Assembly (NCBI GenBank): GCA_021324515.1
Contig: JAJPIY010000396.1
Location: 1-51,693 of the forward strand
DNA from: Planctomycetota bacterium
GTDB lineage: Bacteria > Planctomycetota > Planctomycetia > Gemmatales > Gemmataceae
Length of the DNA stretch: 51,693 nt
Direction: 5' to 3'
The notes below the pieces were generated by a model. It saw only the letters and a list, made by a program, of their open reading frames with translations, made no database searches and was not told the origin of the DNA. A program made the position numbers and the translations under genes. Every line of letters begins with the position of its first letter. Position 1 is the first letter of the stretch. Positions 35,001-42,011 of this stretch are shown here, piece after piece.

Positions 35001-36334
35001 TCGAAGACGAACCGCCGTGTCCCCGCGCGGAGGAACAACGACAACAGCCCCGGCGAGGGGACATGCAGATAAGTGGGGATGCCTTCGTTTTCCAGCTCAC
35101 GCGCCTGATCGGGCCGCCCGCCGGCAATGAGGGCAAAGGGGGGACGGAAGGCGCGGAGGGCTTCGGTCTGTTCCCGGCGGATCTCCGGCGGCGCGAAGCC
35201 GAGGATACCGGCGCCCCAGGGCCGACCGGCCAGCTGTTCGCTGGTCTGGCGCAACAGCTGCTCGGTCTCGTCGCGGCGGAGCAGGGCCAGAGCAAGGAAA
35301 GGCAAGGCTCCGTTGCGGGCGACCGCGTCGGCGAAAGCGGCGGTATCGCTGACGCGCGTCATCGGCCCTTGCACGATGGGATAGCGCGTGCCGTGCTGCC
35401 GAGCCAGCGGCGCTCCTTCGGCCAGCGGCGTCAACCGGCAGGCCGTGTCGATGTGCTGAGCAATGCTCTGCCGCAGCGCCTGCACGACGCCACCGACTGT
35501 GCGATAGCGCTCGGCCAGCGGCCGGGCGAACGCTGCATCTTGGCCAATCAACCACACGCCGTCCGCGTGGGGACCATCCGAAAGCGGGGCCGCCGCTACC
35601 GTAAAAGAGCGACCCTGCTCAGCAGTAAGACCGGGACGTGCGAAACAGCGGTACGTCCGTCCCTTGGCATCGCTTAGACATTGCGTCTGACTGCCGTCGA
35701 AGTCGGCAAGCAACGTTCGCGCTTCTTCCGTCAAGGGGGATTCACGGCAAAGCAGGAGTTGATTATCAAGCACCACGCCGGCAGCCCCGGCCACCGCACA
35801 GGCGGCGGCCGTGTGCAGACCGATGCCCCCTTGAGCATAGACCGGCAGATCGCGTACATCGCCGGCACGGACAGCGGCATGCCAGCGTTGCAGCAGAATG
35901 AAGGTCGTGTCCGCGCCGATTCGCCCGCCGGATTCTTGACCTTTGAGGATGAGGCCATCGATGTCTAACGCTGCGCCGCGCCGCGCCTCGGCAAGGGTGA
36001 TCGCTTCCACCAACACCCGGATTTGTCGGCGGCGACACTGCGCGATCCACGCGCTCCATTCGGCTTGCTCGCCTCCCGCAAGGATCACCTCGCAACAACG
36101 ACAATCCTCGGCGAGCAGCAAGGGCAACAGAGCGCCGCCCGTCGAACCGAGCTTGACGCCGAACCCATTCAGGGCGAAACGCGCCAGCTGATCCAGAGCA
36201 TGACCAACGTCCAGAGACTCGGCATAGTGCTCCAGATCGAGAAAACCCCGCGCCCCCGCCCGAGAAGCGGCGATAGCCAGGGAAGGATCACCGGTCCCAG
36301 CCGGCGTCAGGATGAGAACGTCGTAGTTCCCCAT
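28997..36334 (-). CDS. Type I PKS/PUFA-like megasynthase (FMN barrels-KS-AT-ACP-KR)
   Basis: The 2445-residue protein starts with two TIM-barrel regions resembling nitronate monooxygenase/PfaD-type enoyl reductases (about 1-215 and 317-560; GRECGGHVG in the second). KS spans 685-1135 (C882 in AACGSS, H1017 in EAHGTGT, H1057 in GHTK). AT spans 1253-1555 (S1354 in GHSYG) and ACP 1792-1868 (S1826 in GIDSIKRVEIL). KR spans about 1905-2400 (TGGARGITAA, SVAGRFGNRGQADYAAAN). All KS catalytic residues are present, so it is probably an active iterative synthase. The single GIDSIKRVEIL ACP and the barrels place it near PUFA synthases and heterocyst-glycolipid-type PKSs. ATG 36334 is preferred over an upstream ORF start at 36607. 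First gene of the operon. Confidence 0.92.
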   Translation of the reverse strand: MGNYDVLILTPAGTGDPSLAIAASRAGARGFLDLEHYAESLDVGHALDQLARFALNGFGVKLGSTGGALLPLLLAEDCRCCEVILAGGEQAEWSAWIAQCRRRQIRVLVEAITLAEARRGAALDIDGLILKGQESGGRIGADTTFILLQRWHAAVRAGDVRDLPVYAQGGIGLHTAAACAVAGAAGVVLDNQLLLCRESPLTEEARTLLADFDGSQTQCLSDAKGRTYRCFARPGLTAEQGRSFTVAAAPLSDGPHADGVWLIGQDAAFARPLAERYRTVGGVVQALRQSIAQHIDTACRLTPLAEGAPLARQHGTRYPIVQGPMTRVSDTAAFADAVARNGALPFLALALLRRDETEQLLRQTSEQLAGRPWGAGILGFAPPEIRREQTEALRAFRPPFALIAGGRPDQARELENEGIPTYLHVPSPGLLSLFLRAGTRRFVFEGRECGGHVGPRSSFVLWETMCQLVLEQLASGAASAPRAAELAVLFAGGIHDALSAAMVAALSAPLAERGVAVGVLIGTAYLFTHEAVAAHAIAPRYQQEALRCQDTVLLETGPGHAIRCIATPYAETFEQEKRRLQNEGRKPDEVREALEALNIGRLRIASKGIDRSAAGTNGSACFREISEEDQFRRGMYMIGQAASLRQSVVSMKQLHEDISVNSIPILAEASSKHRKQQAEDPEPPSDVAIIGMACFLPGAADVQTYWENILGRVNAITEIPLDHWDWRLYYDPDPKARDKICSKWGGFLADIPFDPLLFGMPPNSLTSIEPVQLYALEAVRRALADAGYANRPFPRERTAVILGAGGGAAQLAIAYSFRSYLPMLATVPGLKDSAAEVLHQAETLLPEWTEDSFPGILVNVIAGRVANRFDLGGPNFAVDAACGSSLAALYAGVRELERGASDLAVVLGADTVQNPYTYMAFSKTHAFSPRGRCSTFDEAADGIVISEGVVAVILKRRADAERDGDRIYAVIKGIGASSDGRDKGLTAPRPEGQLRALQRAYAKAHVSPARVGFVEAHGTGTVVGDQTEVASLGQILREAGAMPRSCVIGSVKSMIGHTKCAAGLAGLINAALALHHKVLPPLLVEKPNSKARFEDSPFFLNTEARPWVHGGPGPRVAGVSAFGFGGTNFHAVLEEYTGDYLAQTQPALNRWPAELLVWRRSSTDNLVATVQSLRDALERGAAPTLADLAYSLCKANPPQPELPVLAVVATSRQDLQQKLDSALTMLRSGQEHGHDPRGVYFAVRPKRPHGDRLAFLFPGQGSQYPNMLAQLAMAFPEVRQSFDEAEAALAGRLERPLGKFIFPPSAFTPEQEKQAKEALTRTDVAQPALGAASLGMFRLLTRLGVRADVFAGHSYGDYVALSAAGALSAEDLIRLSHERGRLMLQATDRMPGAMAALEADAAAVAVLLDGLDGVTAANFNSPKQTVISGTEAGIRAALDRCCKQGIRSQRLPVACAFHSPLVAPAEGAFAHALASYAFKPLQTPVYANTTAAPYPRGPAALVDLLRRHLASPVRFCEEIEALYAAGVRVFLEVGPQGVLTALVGQTLAGRPHLAVASDLKGRPGLVQLQHLLAQLLVYGVSVQLERLYDGRNLRRLDLSNLEHDSAPEKLSPSTWLVNSARVRPLHGPEPKLLGRVCTHDPEPVPDKKHFSHPSTMKLIPTQPPAPAPSTNGAVPNNGVPYPSMPAIVPSDEAAQVMLRFQELMGRFLDTQRSVMVSYLQSGAPPASVPSLPPPAHPTSNGPGVNGRMDIAPAPSASAPPQSALALPPKEQTEVVPTTDEMPSPATGLDRDTLTARLLDIVCKRTGYPAEMLGLDLDLEADLGIDSIKRVEILGMLAEAGGRQTFNVAMEKLTNLKTLRGIIDCLAAATPGESVSLSGEHPSPQKDGSPRADAPCPKSPGAIQRMLLTAVDAPPLAGNPPLLPGGTLLLTDDGGGVAAALAQRLRDLGQPVVLVSATPGENVFHADLTDPQAVEQLLTHLRNQYGPINGLIHLLPLTPPRTEHSWTERLQLEVKALFLLARGLADELQRAAETGRAVVLAATGLGGSFGSGTGAQLADDFSPGQGGVAGLIKSLAHEWPNVFVRVVDVDRRTAADRLAALLFAELGDPSGPIEVGYQGERRLTLQCRPSPLEKTANASVLLDRDATVLLTGGARGITAAVALELARRYQPNLVLVGRSPLPEDSEAADTAGLTGAAELKAALIERLRREGRLASPAIVESAYQRLLHDREMRSNLSRLKQTGARVHYYQADVREEAALSAVLDDVYRRFGAIDGVIHGAGVIQDKLIRDKTPESYDRVFATKVESALILSRRLKYEQLRFCVFFTSVAGRFGNRGQADYAAANEVLAKLAVYLDRRWPGRVVSIAWGPWSTIGMVSELEKHLGQRGLQMIPPEVGPLFLDEELRLGRKGECEVIIAGDVGQLACPRRTTRNDETEAVRSTGGRRP
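30654..30707. repeat. Second repeat family inside PKS linker, copy 2 (54 bp)
   Basis: The copy starts GGAGCGTCCGCCC, contains GAGGGGACGGATGCTC and ends TCTCCGCTC. It is read in frame in the linker between ACP and KR of the synthase (SGEHPSPQKDGSPRADAP). The shared SGEH...DAP pattern with the other copy supports a common origin. Confidence 0.55.
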
Positions 36335-36884
36335 CACGGTTCTCTCTTGTTCTCGCGCACTTGGCGCGAAGAGTAGTCTTGCCAAGTTAACCTTCCGTGG
36401 GGGCCCAGAGAGCGGCAGCCGTCCGCCAACCGAGGCTCGCAGCCTCGAGTGAAGAAAACCATCCACATTGGCGAACCGTGCCTTTCTCGCGTCTCCAACA
36501 GGACACCGCACGTCGGAGACGACGTTCTCGCGCCCTGCGCGAGAAGGAGAGAAGATAGGCAAAAAAGGCAATCCTTTACAGCGATTGCTCCACCCTATCC
36601 GCAGCAAAGCAATTGTGCAATATGGGTAAGAACATCCATCGGCAAACTATCTGAAACATGGCCATGCGCAAGTCTCCTATGTTGCACGACTTGCACAAAT
36701 GGTCAATCCAGATCCCGAAAAAAGCGTTCTTGACACAAACAAGGGCGAGCGGGGGGTGTGAACCCCCCGGTTGTGCTGGCGGAGGGTTAACACCCCCCGC
36801 TCGCCCTCGACTACCGGGGGGTTCACACCCCCCGCTCGCCAAGATGTCCGATCTCTCCGTGCCCAGTAGGATACGGTGAGCACA
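36335..36884. other. Leader region of the synthase operon with repeats
   Basis: This 550-base spacer has no convincing protein gene. Tandem TTGCAC (36682-36687 and 36691-36696) and the inverted pair TTGTGCAA (36613-36620) / TTGCACAA (36691-36698) could be regulator sites. A 29-codon minus-strand reading frame (36665 to 36576) has AGGAG nine bases upstream and could be a leader peptide, with low confidence. The promoter of the synthase operon should be here. Confidence 0.5.
36744..36840. repeat. GGCGAGCGGGG repeat cluster (three units)
   Basis: A forward unit lies at 36744-36771. A truncated or hybrid inverted unit (GGAGGGTTAACACCCCCC...) lies at 36781-36805, and an intact inverted unit at 36813-36840. 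It sits between two minus-strand genes, ahead of the synthase promoter region and after the end of the upstream gene, and could insulate transcription. Confidence 0.9.
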
Positions 36885-38336
36885 TCAGACCCATTGTTGC
36901 AGGATCTCGAACAAGACTTTGTTCCAACTTTCCAGCGGCTCCTCGCTCTCTGGAATAATCGGCTCGCTGTCTGCATCGGCGAGGGCTGGCTGAGGGCCAT
37001 CCATTCGCAGGCGATGGATGGTGGTACCATGAACGTTCAATTGCCGCGGCCGCACGTCGATCAAGAGCGCGTGACACCGACTGTGCCGCGCCCAGTTTGC
37101 GCACAGCTCTGCAACCGTGTTCTCCGGCCCCGTCGCTATCTGCACCAAGCCGTTGGTGATCTCCTGCATCAATAACGACGCCAGCAAAGCGCGCTCGGCT
37201 TGGAGTGAATCCTTCCCACCCTCCACGACGAACAGAAAGCGAAACGCCAACGCCTCGGCGCTCAGCCACACTGCTAATTTGCGGACGATCACGTACAACA
37301 GGGCAAGCAAGAGGATGCCGCGCTGATAGTCCAGCTCGCAGTCCTTGAAGCGCGTCTGATCTAAGTCCGGATAGAGGACAAAAACGAAGGTGCGACGGCG
37401 GCGCAGAAATTGGTTTTCATCGCGGGCGTAGTACAGCAATTCGTTCCGAAGGAACTTGATGTCGAACAGATCGGGGCGTTGCCCGTCTTCCATATAGGCC
37501 AATTGAGAGTGCAGCAGGCTTTCGATGCTGCCGCGGGTGGTCAGCGAGGCGAAACCGCCGACAGGGTAGGTGTCGTCATCGAGGACGTGCGTGGAGATGT
37601 CGCCGCGATGTAAGCGCGGCCGGAAGCAGTGGTGTGGCAAGCTCTCTTCCAACCGATGAGCGGCGCGGAGCACTTGGCGCTCGGCCAATTGTTCGCCCTG
37701 CGGCTTGAGGGCAGTGCCACGTTCGAGCTGGGAGACATCCTCGGGGCCGAGCACCTCGGCAGTGTGCCGCGCCGCCGCGATCAACATTTCATATTGCGGA
37801 ATCAGCATCGGGTGCAGCCCATCGCGTTCCAGCGATTCCCAACCTTGTGAATGGACCTCATTGGCCGGCGCTTCCCGGACAGACTTGAGGACAGCGGGAC
37901 TGAGGCGCACGCCTTGAAAACCAGAACGCTCGGCGAATCGTCTAAGCACAAAAGCCAGGCCGCGCGCCCGATCGCGCCCTTGGTAGCGGCGCAAGGCATC
38001 GCTGGCCCGGCTGAATAGCCGATCAACGTAGAGTTTGCCGAGGACGTGGTCTTCGTAGGTCCGCAACAAGACGGTCCAACGAGCCGGAAGCGTTCGTGAC
38101 GGAAGGGCCGCCGGTAACACTTCCCGCTCGTTCGCCAGTTCGCCAAAAGCAAGGTGGCCAAAGTCGGCGAGAAAGCCCAAAGGCGGCAAGTCCTGGCCAG
38201 CGGAGGCAATCTCCAGAGCCCATTCGAGCACGGGACGCACACGATCCGGCCGCGGCGACAGTACGCGCTGCCACCACAATCCCTGAAGCAAGAAACGCCG
38301 GGCTTCGTCCGAATCGCGCAGCTCATATCGACGCAT
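36885..38336 (-). CDS. Unrecognised 483-residue protein
   Basis: The product has no signal peptide. The N-terminal half is helical (RRFLLQGLWWQRVL, ALRRYQGRDRARGLAFVLRRFAERSG). The C-terminal half has a core GGFASLTTRGSIESLLHSQLAYM followed by RTFVFVLYPDLDQTRFKDCELDYQRGILLLALLYVIVRKL and FRFLFVVEGG, an alternation like an alpha/beta von Willebrand-type or Rossmann domain. It vaguely recalls proteins of AAA-ATPase/vWA/beta-propeller conflict systems, but no neighbour supports this. ATG at 38336 has TAGGAG five bases upstream. The gene is transcribed toward the repeat cluster and the synthase. Confidence 0.55.
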   Translation of the reverse strand: MRRYELRDSDEARRFLLQGLWWQRVLSPRPDRVRPVLEWALEIASAGQDLPPLGFLADFGHLAFGELANEREVLPAALPSRTLPARWTVLLRTYEDHVLGKLYVDRLFSRASDALRRYQGRDRARGLAFVLRRFAERSGFQGVRLSPAVLKSVREAPANEVHSQGWESLERDGLHPMLIPQYEMLIAAARHTAEVLGPEDVSQLERGTALKPQGEQLAERQVLRAAHRLEESLPHHCFRPRLHRGDISTHVLDDDTYPVGGFASLTTRGSIESLLHSQLAYMEDGQRPDLFDIKFLRNELLYYARDENQFLRRRRTFVFVLYPDLDQTRFKDCELDYQRGILLLALLYVIVRKLAVWLSAEALAFRFLFVVEGGKDSLQAERALLASLLMQEITNGLVQIATGPENTVAELCANWARHSRCHALLIDVRPRQLNVHGTTIHRLRMDGPQPALADADSEPIIPESEEPLESWNKVLFEILQQWV

Positions 38337-38546
38337 GTCTCCTAGAGTACACGAAGCCGCCCAATCCTCCAACTACCCTAACCTCCTAACCGTCTAACCG
38401 CTTAAAATCGGCACAACCGATTTATTTCGTATTCCGGTTAATTCCGTAGCGTCTTTCGTCCGAAGAATAGGAGGATCGATTCCAGCGTCTAGTTGTGACG
38501 GCCGGTGGGGTGCCGCAGGCAGATGAGTTTTGTGGACGAGGGCGGC

Positions 38547-39563
38547 ATGAGCGTCAAGCAAATCGGGCTGAGTAGTCTATGCTGGCTCCTCTGCGGCCTG
38601 GGTTGGCTCCACGCCCAAGGCCCGACGGCGGGGTCGATGCTCCCGGAAGTGCCGTCCTTGTACACGCCGTTTCGCACCGACGTAGGAGGCGAGGCGCCGA
38701 CCAACCCGGTGACTTCGGCAACGGGCAGCGGGCCGCTCAGCTCCGCTTTTCGGCCGGCGCCGGCCGGAGTCAATGCGGAAGGCATCGCCCTCGATGAAGG
38801 CAGTCCACCGCCGCCGCCCATGACCCCTATTCCCTTGGCCCCGCCCTACTCGCCCTATCTTAATTATCCTCAGTCGCCCTGTTGCTGCGGTCCCGTCGGC
38901 CTGTGCGGTGGCCCTCTCGGCTTCGACGTATTTCTCCGCGGCGGTCTGGTTTTCCCAATCGGTTCGAGCATCTTCGATAAAGTCCTGCTCACCGGCTGGG
39001 AAATTGAAGGTGGCGGCCAGCTGTTTCTGTTCAATCGGCCTTCGACCGCCGCCTGGGTTGCCACCGCGAGCATTAGCAACATTTACAACACCACCGGCAA
39101 CTTCAATATACCCGTCACCCTGTACAATGTGCCCGTGATCTTGCCTCCAGCCCCCAACAGCACCTTCCCGGTTCGGAGCATCAAAGTCGTTCCCGCAATA
39201 GACTTGACGGTTAATTACCTCAACATGACCTTTGTGAACCTAGGCATTGGCCGCGAATGGTGGTTGTGCGGTTCGGCCGATCCCGGACAAACGCAGGGCT
39301 GGAACTGGAGGGTCGGTTTCGACAGCGGCGGACGCTGGGGTACGGCCAAGGTGGCCTTCAACGAGATCCAACACAAGACCGGCGTCGTCGGCGGCGTGGA
39401 TTGCGCTATTTACAGCAACATCGAACATCCTTTCCGCTGCGGTATCCCCTTCGCTGGCGTGCGCTTCGAATACAATTACATCTGGACCGGCCTGTTGCAG
39501 CGCCAGAACCCCGGCGATTTCCAGAGCCTCAACCTCCTCTTCCAGCTCGGTGTGCGCTTCTGA
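38547..39563 (+). CDS. Outer-membrane beta-barrel-like protein (BBP7-like)
   Basis: The 338-residue product has a signal peptide (MSVKQIGLSSLCWLLCGLGWLHAQG), a Pro-rich spacer (SPPPPPMTPIPLAPPYSPYL) and a Cys cluster (CCCGPVGLCGGP). The C-terminal half is a series of alternating strands (FDVFLRGGLVFPIGSS, GGQLFLFNR, FEYNYIWTGLL, LLFQLGVRF), ending in Phe as many outer-membrane barrels do. Planctomycetes have many such BBP7-like proteins. The start at 38547 is chosen for the signal peptide; ATGs exist further upstream. It could be a porin or surface protein. It is divergently oriented from the preceding gene. Confidence 0.7.
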   Translation: MSVKQIGLSSLCWLLCGLGWLHAQGPTAGSMLPEVPSLYTPFRTDVGGEAPTNPVTSATGSGPLSSAFRPAPAGVNAEGIALDEGSPPPPPMTPIPLAPPYSPYLNYPQSPCCCGPVGLCGGPLGFDVFLRGGLVFPIGSSIFDKVLLTGWEIEGGGQLFLFNRPSTAAWVATASISNIYNTTGNFNIPVTLYNVPVILPPAPNSTFPVRSIKVVPAIDLTVNYLNMTFVNLGIGREWWLCGSADPGQTQGWNWRVGFDSGGRWGTAKVAFNEIQHKTGVVGGVDCAIYSNIEHPFRCGIPFAGVRFEYNYIWTGLLQRQNPGDFQSLNLLFQLGVRF

Positions 39564-39622
39564 GCACAGTCCCCCTTCGTGCGAGAGAACGGATAAACCT
39601 AGACTTCGCATGATTTGAGTGT

Positions 39623-39711
39623 GGCCCTTTTCCCCTTCCCTACCAGGAGGGGAGGGCGCGCCGCCAGGTTAAACCCGGCGGCTCAGGTGGGGAGGGAGAA
39701 ACAAAAGGGCC
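39623..39711. terminator. Bidirectional terminator-like region
   Basis: GGCCCTTTT at 39623-39631 pairs with AAAAGGGCC at 39703-39711, and CCGCC/GGCGG arms at 39661-39681 nest inside. It lies between a plus-strand stop (39563) and a minus-strand stop (39852). The outer arms end in T and A runs, which suits termination on both strands. Confidence 0.5.
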
Positions 39712-39851
39712 GTTTCAACCGGGGGTAGCATAAGAGCTATCGGGTAAAACGGACTCTGATGAGCACAAACTATTGGCAAATATGGATTTGCGACAACGAG
39801 CCGAGGTTTTTTCCGGCAGCGCTTTGCCGACCATGCCCCAAGGATATTTCC

Positions 39852-40946
39852 TCAGCGCAGCGCGATCGTGTGATTGCTGAGGCGTTCGTAGCCGCGCGGG
39901 GTGATGAGGTAGTTGTGCTCGATGCGGAGGCCGCCGATGCCGGGCACGTACAGCCCTGGCTCCAGCGTTACCACATCGCCAGCCACCAGCGTCTCATCGG
40001 CCTCGCGGACCAAATACGGCGGCTCCGGATGCGCCAGGCCCAGACCATGGCCGGCATGATGCGGGAAATATTGGGCCACGCCGGCCCGATCGAATACGTC
40101 GCGCACCGCCTCGTAGACAGTCCGACACGAGCGCTCCGCCGCCAACTCTTTTTCACCGGCCGCCATCGCCTGGGTACACAGGTCGTAAAGACGCTGCTGA
40201 TCGGGCGTGGGGTCACGGCCAACCACGAGCGTGTTGGTGAAATCGCTGCGGTAGCCGCCGATCACCACCGAGTAATCGAGGATGAGCATATCGCCCACTT
40301 CCAGGATGCGGCTGGTCGGCGGGCCGCCGCGGCGCTCTGGACCGGGCGAAACCGCAAAATCGCCGTAGACGACGACGGCGTGCCCCGCTGCCTGGATGCA
40401 AGCGGTATTGACGCCGCAATAAACGTCCAGTTCGCTCATCCCGGGACGGACGTTGGCCCGCGCCCAGGCGTGGCCGGCCTCGCCGGCTTTCATGCAGCGG
40501 CGCAGCAGGGCCACTTCATCGGGATCTTTTTGCCGCCGCATCTCCGCCACGGTGCGGATGACGGTAGCGGCGTAGGGATCGCCGGGTCGATCGTGGATAC
40601 GCAGGCCATCATGGCAAGGATTGACCGTTTGCAACAGGGCCAACTGACGCGGACTACGCGCCGGCGCCTGGCTGTTGTACCAAGGAACGACGGTACGCTC
40701 CTCAACGTGCGCCTCCGCCACGGACTTGGGCATGCGATCATCGTGCAGCAGTTTGGCGTGACCGTCCTTGCGCAGCAGCAGGTAGCCGCCGAAGCCAGCG
40801 CTGGAGCTGAACGGATCGACAAAAAAATTGGCCAGGTAAATGAGGTGAAGGGGATCATTGAGGCGGAGATGATCACTGTCGGGCGGCGGATCGAGGCGGT
40901 CCCACAAGCGTTGCCGGCGCTGCCGACATCCCTCCGCGGTCAACAT
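39852..40946 (-). CDS. M24-family aminopeptidase (Xaa-Pro type)
   Basis: The 364-residue product has an N-terminal creatinase-like domain (about 1-150) and a pita-bread metallopeptidase domain. Metal ligands appear as Asp in LDYSVVIGGYRSDF, His in HHAGHGLGL, Glu in TLEPGLY and Glu in GLRIEHN. The arrangement matches Xaa-Pro aminopeptidases and dipeptidases, which use two Mn or Co ions. ATG at 40946 has AAGGAG nine bases upstream; a longer ORF to 41096 would add low-complexity basic residues and cross the palindrome. A role in peptide turnover is likely. The enzyme lacks a signal peptide and is probably cytoplasmic. Confidence 0.93.
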   Translation of the reverse strand: MLTAEGCRQRRQRLWDRLDPPPDSDHLRLNDPLHLIYLANFFVDPFSSSAGFGGYLLLRKDGHAKLLHDDRMPKSVAEAHVEERTVVPWYNSQAPARSPRQLALLQTVNPCHDGLRIHDRPGDPYAATVIRTVAEMRRQKDPDEVALLRRCMKAGEAGHAWARANVRPGMSELDVYCGVNTACIQAAGHAVVVYGDFAVSPGPERRGGPPTSRILEVGDMLILDYSVVIGGYRSDFTNTLVVGRDPTPDQQRLYDLCTQAMAAGEKELAAERSCRTVYEAVRDVFDRAGVAQYFPHHAGHGLGLAHPEPPYLVREADETLVAGDVVTLEPGLYVPGIGGLRIEHNYLITPRGYERLSNHTIALR

Positions 40947-40967
40947 GATGCGCTCCTTCCCAAAAGA

Positions 40968-41031
40968 GTGGACGAGCCGGAAACGTGGGCGACGGCCCGT
41001 TCTCCGTCGTTTACGTTTCCGGCTCGTCCAC
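40968..41031. repeat. 19-bp perfect inverted repeat upstream of peptidase
   Basis: GTGGACGAGCCGGAAACGT at 40968-40986 pairs perfectly with 41013-41031. It sits between the peptidase start and the stop of the upstream minus-strand gene (41053), so it may end the upstream transcript. The 26-base loop contains an inner GACGG/CCGTC stem. Confidence 0.8.
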
Positions 41032-41052
41032 TTATTGTATAAGGCGCCGCTG

Positions 41053-41970
41053 CTAACGGCGGCCACCACCACCGCCGCCAGGACCGCCGCGCCCAAAATT
41101 AATACCCATCTGGGCCATCAGCGCCCGCTGATAAACGCTGCCCGCTCGCGCTTCGGGAGAAGAGCGGTCGAGTATGTTGGCAAAGCCGTTGGCTCCTCCT
41201 CCGCCGCCAAAGCCGCCTGGTGGTCCGCCGCCGGGACCGCCGCCATTGCCGCGGTTGCCACCGCCATTGCCGCGGTTGCCACCGCCATTGCCGCGGTTGC
41301 CGCCACCATTGCCCTGGTTACCCCCAGCCTTCGCAAATTGCTGGCGCCGTTGTTCCCACTCCTTGCGCCGCTTTTCCCACTCTTCGGCCCGCTTCTTCAA
41401 GAAGGCCACCTGTTGTTCCGGAGTCATCTTCAGGAAATCGACCATATCTGCATTCCGCTTGCGATCGAATTCTTTGCGCATGAGTTCTCCCATCTGCCGG
41501 CGCTGACTGGGAGTCAAGTTCTTCTCTTTTTCCCGAAGCTGTTCGAACTTTTCGCGCCGCTGTTCCGGCGTCAGACTTCTGTCCTGGAAGAGGGCCATAC
41601 GCTCCCGATTCAGCGCCTCCAGATCGGGGAGGTTGAGCCAGTAGGAAAAGCTGCCTAACGCCAATAGCCACACCATCACGCCCAGGCTGATGTAGGCCTT
41701 TTTCCGCTGGTTCGGGTCGCCATACAGTAAATAGTAGCCGACGCCGAGCAACACGATCATCAGAAGGATGCGTTGGCCCTTGGATGGTTTGTCCTTGCTT
41801 GGTCCCGACGTGCTTTTCGGCTTGGCTGCCGAAGGCGAGGCAGCTTTCCACGGCGTGGACGCTGGCGTCTGTGCCGCCGTTTTCGAGGCCGGCTGAGTTT
41901 GCCCTGCGCGGTACAACTGCCGTGACATGACGCGTTCTTCGTCTTGCGACCGATTGGATAAGAAATCCAT
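41053..41970 (-). CDS. Membrane protein with LTPEQRR helix and Gly/Asn-rich tail
   Basis: The 305-residue product has a cytoplasmic-like N-terminus (Lys/Ser/Pro-rich), two hydrophobic helices (GQRILLMIVLLGVGYYLLY and ISLGVMVWLLALGSFSYWL), and a charged helical part. The helical part contains two LTP-x-QRR motifs, SLTPEQRREKF and NLTPSQRRQMG, like Spy/CpxP-family periplasmic helices. A low-complexity tail of GNGGGNR units then runs into GGG. ATG at 41970 has AGGAGG upstream. It may sense or bind unfolded or metal stress by analogy, but the family link is not established. The tail may be flexible or sticky. Confidence 0.65.
   Translation of the reverse strand: MDFLSNRSQDEERVMSRQLYRAGQTQPASKTAAQTPASTPWKAASPSAAKPKSTSGPSKDKPSKGQRILLMIVLLGVGYYLLYGDPNQRKKAYISLGVMVWLLALGSFSYWLNLPDLEALNRERMALFQDRSLTPEQRREKFEQLREKEKNLTPSQRRQMGELMRKEFDRKRNADMVDFLKMTPEQQVAFLKKRAEEWEKRRKEWEQRRQQFAKAGGNQGNGGGNRGNGGGNRGNGGGNRGNGGGPGGGPPGGFGGGGGANGFANILDRSSPEARAGSVYQRALMAQMGINFGRGGPGGGGGGRR
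41240..41302. repeat. 21-bp tandem repeat, three copies
   Basis: The unit CCGCCATTGCCGCGGTTGCC plus one base occurs at 41240-41260, 41261-41281 and 41282-41302, then decays to about 41322. It encodes the repeated Gly/Asn/Arg heptapeptide of the membrane protein (GNGGGNR). Slippage could change the tail length between strains. Confidence 0.88.
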
Positions 41971-42011
41971 AGTACGCTCCTCCTGTAAAGGCTGGGGTGC
42001 GGATGCGGTCC

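Noticed and set aside
36449-36733. 94-codon plus-strand frame in the synthase leader
   Set aside because: It has no ribosome site, its composition is atypical, and it runs through the probable promoter region into the repeats.
40947-41096. Signal-peptide-like extension of the M24 peptidase
   Set aside because: The in-frame Ala/Val stretch overlaps the end of the upstream Gly-rich gene and crosses the palindrome; the ATG at 40946 has a good ribosome site.
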